The notes beneath the pieces are model-generated. The model was not told the origin of the DNA. It did no database searches and was given only the letters and a program-made list of their open reading frames with translations. Of a stretch of 64,000 nt of DNA, positions 61,826 to 64,000 are shown piece after piece. Origin of the DNA: Nocardioides jensenii JCM 1364 = NBRC 14755 (lineage in GTDB: Bacteria; Actinomycetota; Actinomycetes; Propionibacteriales; Nocardioidaceae). The stretch spans positions 124,001-188,000 of the forward strand of contig NZ_BCRJ01000004.1 in the NCBI RefSeq assembly GCF_001552535.1, read 5' to 3'. How positions within the stretch are numbered: position 1 is the stretch's first letter; every line of letters begins with the position of its first letter. Position numbers and translations under genes: made by a program.

Positions 61826-62965
61826 TCAGACGGTGGCGGGTGACTTGCCAGTGACGTCGTCGACGCCGTGGACCGTGCTCTCGCGGGGGCCGCCCGCGGC
61901 GTCGACCAGCGACGCGTGAGTCGGGGCGTCTGGCACGTGGGCCGGCTTCAGCGCGGCGAACTCCTTGCGGAGCACCGGCACGACCTCCTCGCCGAGGATG
62001 TCGAGCTGCTCGAGCACGGTCTTCAACGGCAGGCCGGCGTGGTCGACCAGCCACAGCTGGCGCTGGTAGTCGCCGGCGTAGTCGCGGAAGCCGAGGGTCT
62101 GCTCGATCACCTGCTGGGGCGAGCCGACCATCAGCGGCGTCTGCTGCATGAAGTCCTCCAGCGACGGGCCGTGTCCGTAGACCGGGGCGTTGTCGAAGTA
62201 GGGCCGGAACTCGTTGACGGCGTCCTGGCTGTTCTTGCGCATGAACACCTGTCCACCCAGTCCGACGATGGCCTGGTCGGCGGTGCCGTGGCCGTAGTGC
62301 TCGAAGCGCTGCCGGTAGAACCGCACCATCTTCGCCGCGTGCGAGGCGGGCCAGAAGATGTGGTTGTGGAAGTAGCCGTCGCCGTAGTAGGCGGCCTGCT
62401 CGGCAATCTCGGGAGACCGGATCGAGCCGTGCCAGACGAACGGCGCCACCCCGTCGAGCGGGCGCGGGCTGGAGGTGAAGCCCTGCAGGGGCGTGCGGTA
62501 CTTGCCCTCCCAGTCGACCGACTCCTCGCGCCACAGCTTGTGCAGCAGCGCGTAGTTCTCGATCGCCAGCGGGATGCCGTCGCGGATGTCCTTGCCGAAC
62601 CACGGGTAGACCGGGCCGGTGTTGCCGCGCCCCATCATCAGGTCGACGCGGCCCTCGGCGAGGTGTTGGAGGTAGGCGTAGTCCTCGGCGAGGCGCACCG
62701 GGTCGTTGGTGGTGATCAACGTGGTCGAGGTCGAGAGCACGATGCGCTCGGTCTGCGCGGCGATGTTGGCCAGCAGCACCGTCGGGTTGGCGGGTGCGGC
62801 GAACGGCGGGTTGTGGTGCTCGCCCGTCGCGAAGACGTCGAGACCGACCTCTTCGACCTTCTTGGCGATCTCGACCGTGGCCTTGATCCGCTCGTGCTCG
62901 GACAGCGTGCGACCCGTGGTCGGGTCGGTGGTGACGTCGCCGACGGTGAAGACTCCGAACTGCAT
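61826..62965 (-). CDS. LLM-class flavin-dependent oxidoreductase (CE1758 family)
   Basis: 379 residues of a luciferase-like TIM barrel: GLDVFATGEHHNPPFAAPAN, VLSTSTTLITTNDPVRLAED, GRVDLMMGRGNTGPVYPWFG and WHGSIRSPEIAEQAAYYGDG. ATG 62965 follows GAGGAG; ten upstream codons are not needed. Uses reduced FMN, probably from the reductase downstream, to oxidise an unknown substrate. Confidence 0.92.
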   Translation of the reverse strand: MQFGVFTVGDVTTDPTTGRTLSEHERIKATVEIAKKVEEVGLDVFATGEHHNPPFAAPANPTVLLANIAAQTERIVLSTSTTLITTNDPVRLAEDYAYLQHLAEGRVDLMMGRGNTGPVYPWFGKDIRDGIPLAIENYALLHKLWREESVDWEGKYRTPLQGFTSSPRPLDGVAPFVWHGSIRSPEIAEQAAYYGDGYFHNHIFWPASHAAKMVRFYRQRFEHYGHGTADQAIVGLGGQVFMRKNSQDAVNEFRPYFDNAPVYGHGPSLEDFMQQTPLMVGSPQQVIEQTLGFRDYAGDYQRQLWLVDHAGLPLKTVLEQLDILGEEVVPVLRKEFAALKPAHVPDAPTHASLVDAAGGPRESTVHGVDDVTGKSPATV

Positions 62966-63097
62966 CACTGACTCCTCAAGTAGTTGAATATGCAATCACC
63001 CGGCACAACGACACTCCCCTGCCGACTATTCCCACGCCGCATCCAGCCTGACAACCAGACCCGGGAACCGCGCCGGCGTCGCGGCCGTCGTACTGCC

Positions 63098-63592
63098 ATG
63101 AAGACGCTCACGACGATCCTGACGGCCGGGCTGCTGCTCCTCACCGGCTGCGGGTCCGGCGAGGACACCGACGACCACACCACCGGCCGCGACCGGCCCA
63201 CCGAGGGCATCACCGAAGTGAGCACACCGCACACCCGACTGCTCGAGGCCAAGGAACGCTGGGCGGACTCCGACACCACCCGCTACGAGTGGACCTACGA
63301 GCGACAGTGCTTCTGCCCGGCGCTCACGGCCCGCATCGACGTGGACGGCGACACGGTCGTGTCGTGGAAGAACCTCGCCGACCGCTCCGACGACCACCCA
63401 CCCGAGATCCTCACCATGGACGACCTCTTCGACCAGGTGGAGACCGCACTGAACGAGTCCGAGAAGGTGACGGTCACCTATGACCCCGAGACCGGCGCCG
63501 TACGCCGACTCTCGGTCGACCACCTGATGAACGCGATGGACGATGAGTACAGCTATCGGGTCAAGCGAGTGGTGCCGCTGGCTGTGCGATGA
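63098..63592 (+). CDS. Lipoprotein, DUF6174-like
   Basis: 164 residues. A signal of the lipoprotein type (TLTTILTAGLLLLTGCGSG) ends in the lipobox LTGC, so the protein should be lipid-anchored outside the membrane. The mature part (RYEWTYERQCFCPALTARID, VDGDTVVSWKNLAD, VTVTYDPETGAVRRLSVDHL) follows the DUF6174 pattern with its CFC motif. No function is known. Confidence 0.85.
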   Translation: MKTLTTILTAGLLLLTGCGSGEDTDDHTTGRDRPTEGITEVSTPHTRLLEAKERWADSDTTRYEWTYERQCFCPALTARIDVDGDTVVSWKNLADRSDDHPPEILTMDDLFDQVETALNESEKVTVTYDPETGAVRRLSVDHLMNAMDDEYSYRVKRVVPLAVR

Positions 63593-63634
63593 TCGGTCGC
63601 CCCGTTCTTCCGTTCGGCCCGCCGGAGGTCTCCG

Positions 63635-64000
63635 ATGCTCCACGTCGCCATCGCGACGCGAGCGTTCCGGCGCTACTCGACGTACGGCGCCGCGACCCTG
63701 GCCGGCATCTTCACCAACAGCGTCTTCGGCATCATCATGTGCTTCGTCTACGTCGAGGTCTGGAACCAGCGCCCTGACGCCGGTGGGTACGACGTCTCGG
63801 ACGCCCTGACCTACGTCTGGCTCGGTCAGGCGATGCTGATGACGATGGCGATCTTCGGCGGCGGCTCCCCCGACGACCTGGCCACCCGGATCAAGTCCGG
63901 CGACGTGGCCATCGACCTCTACCGACCGGTCGGGCTCCTCGGCTGGTACCTCGCGGCCGACCTGGGCCGGGCGGCGTACCACCTGTGCACGCGCGGGCTC
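63635..64000 (+). CDS. ABC-2 family permease, 5' part (cut by window edge)
   Basis: From ATG 63635, six bases after GGAGGT, at least 122 codons remain open to the end of the window. They read like an ABC-2-type permease subunit: FRRYSTYGAATLAGIFTNSV, a first helix SVFGIIMCFVYVEVW, DALTYVWLGQAMLMTMAIFG and the coupling segment RIKSGDVAIDLYRPVGLLGW. Such proteins usually occur in pairs with an ATPase; the partners lie outside. Confidence 0.82.
   Translation, partial: MLHVAIATRAFRRYSTYGAATLAGIFTNSVFGIIMCFVYVEVWNQRPDAGGYDVSDALTYVWLGQAMLMTMAIFGGGSPDDLATRIKSGDVAIDLYRPVGLLGWYLAADLGRAAYHLCTRGL

Overview
The window is high-GC DNA with dense, mostly divergent or ATGA-coupled genes, many GTG starts and several apparently leaderless promoters. 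The gene set (GuaB1-type GMP reductase, F420-type PPOX proteins, CE1758/CE1759-type flavin pair, many universal stress proteins) points to an actinobacterium, most likely a Nocardioides-like member of the Propionibacteriales. The genus is inferred from gene content and style, not from a marker gene.

Region 1 (about 1-28.4 kb) looks like a hypoxia/dormancy island comparable to the mycobacterial DosR regulon. It encodes a DosR/DevR-like response regulator (5498-6163) and a DevS-like sensor kinase split into two overlapping frames with its GAF sensory part largely missing (4433-5436). Around them lie an arginine deiminase operon with a flavodoxin-like gene (583-4424), a CBS-domain protein, a GNAT-acyl-CoA synthetase fusion, a DoxX-like membrane protein, pyruvate phosphate dikinase, an Acg-type nitroreductase, four full universal stress proteins, four pyridoxamine-oxidase-fold proteins, a metallo-beta-lactamase/beta-CASP nuclease and an ABC exporter. 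A recurring palindromic element close to RGGACCTTNGNCCCY sits upstream of nearly all of these units and was not noticed after about 27.4 kb. The island also holds decayed genes: two universal stress protein remnants, an MgtE remnant and the split kinase. A CsoR-like/DUF302 pair with its own twin operators is embedded at 10.5-11.25 kb.

Region 2 (28.4-36.5 kb) carries two membrane proteins, an ABC transporter (MacB/FtsX type) in one operon with a histidine kinase and response regulator, a second divergent kinase/regulator pair, and a ferritin gene with an IdeR/DtxR-like box.

Region 3 (36.6-64 kb) is mainly housekeeping and accessory metabolism: cold-shock protein, M23 peptidase, a LysR-substrate-domain protein with a histone-like tail, a nucleosidase, a lytic transglycosylase, a heterodimeric ABC exporter with one degenerate ATP site, GuaB1, galactokinase, two acyl-CoA dehydrogenases under a 17-bp perfect palindrome, peptide deformylase, a sugar transferase coupled to a GAPDH-like dehydrogenase, an RNA methyltransferase with siroheme/cobalamin genes (cysG-like, cobT), an AraC regulator, a flavin-dependent oxidoreductase pair, a lipoprotein and the start of an ABC-2 permease cut by the window edge.

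The parts of Region 1 fit one programme for surviving low oxygen. Arginine deiminase with carbamate kinase yields ATP without respiration, PPDK permits pyrophosphate-linked pyruvate/PEP exchange, the GNAT fusion could acetylate enzymes, and USP, nitroreductase and PPOX proteins are typical dormancy products. This joint role is inferred from shared operators and family knowledge.
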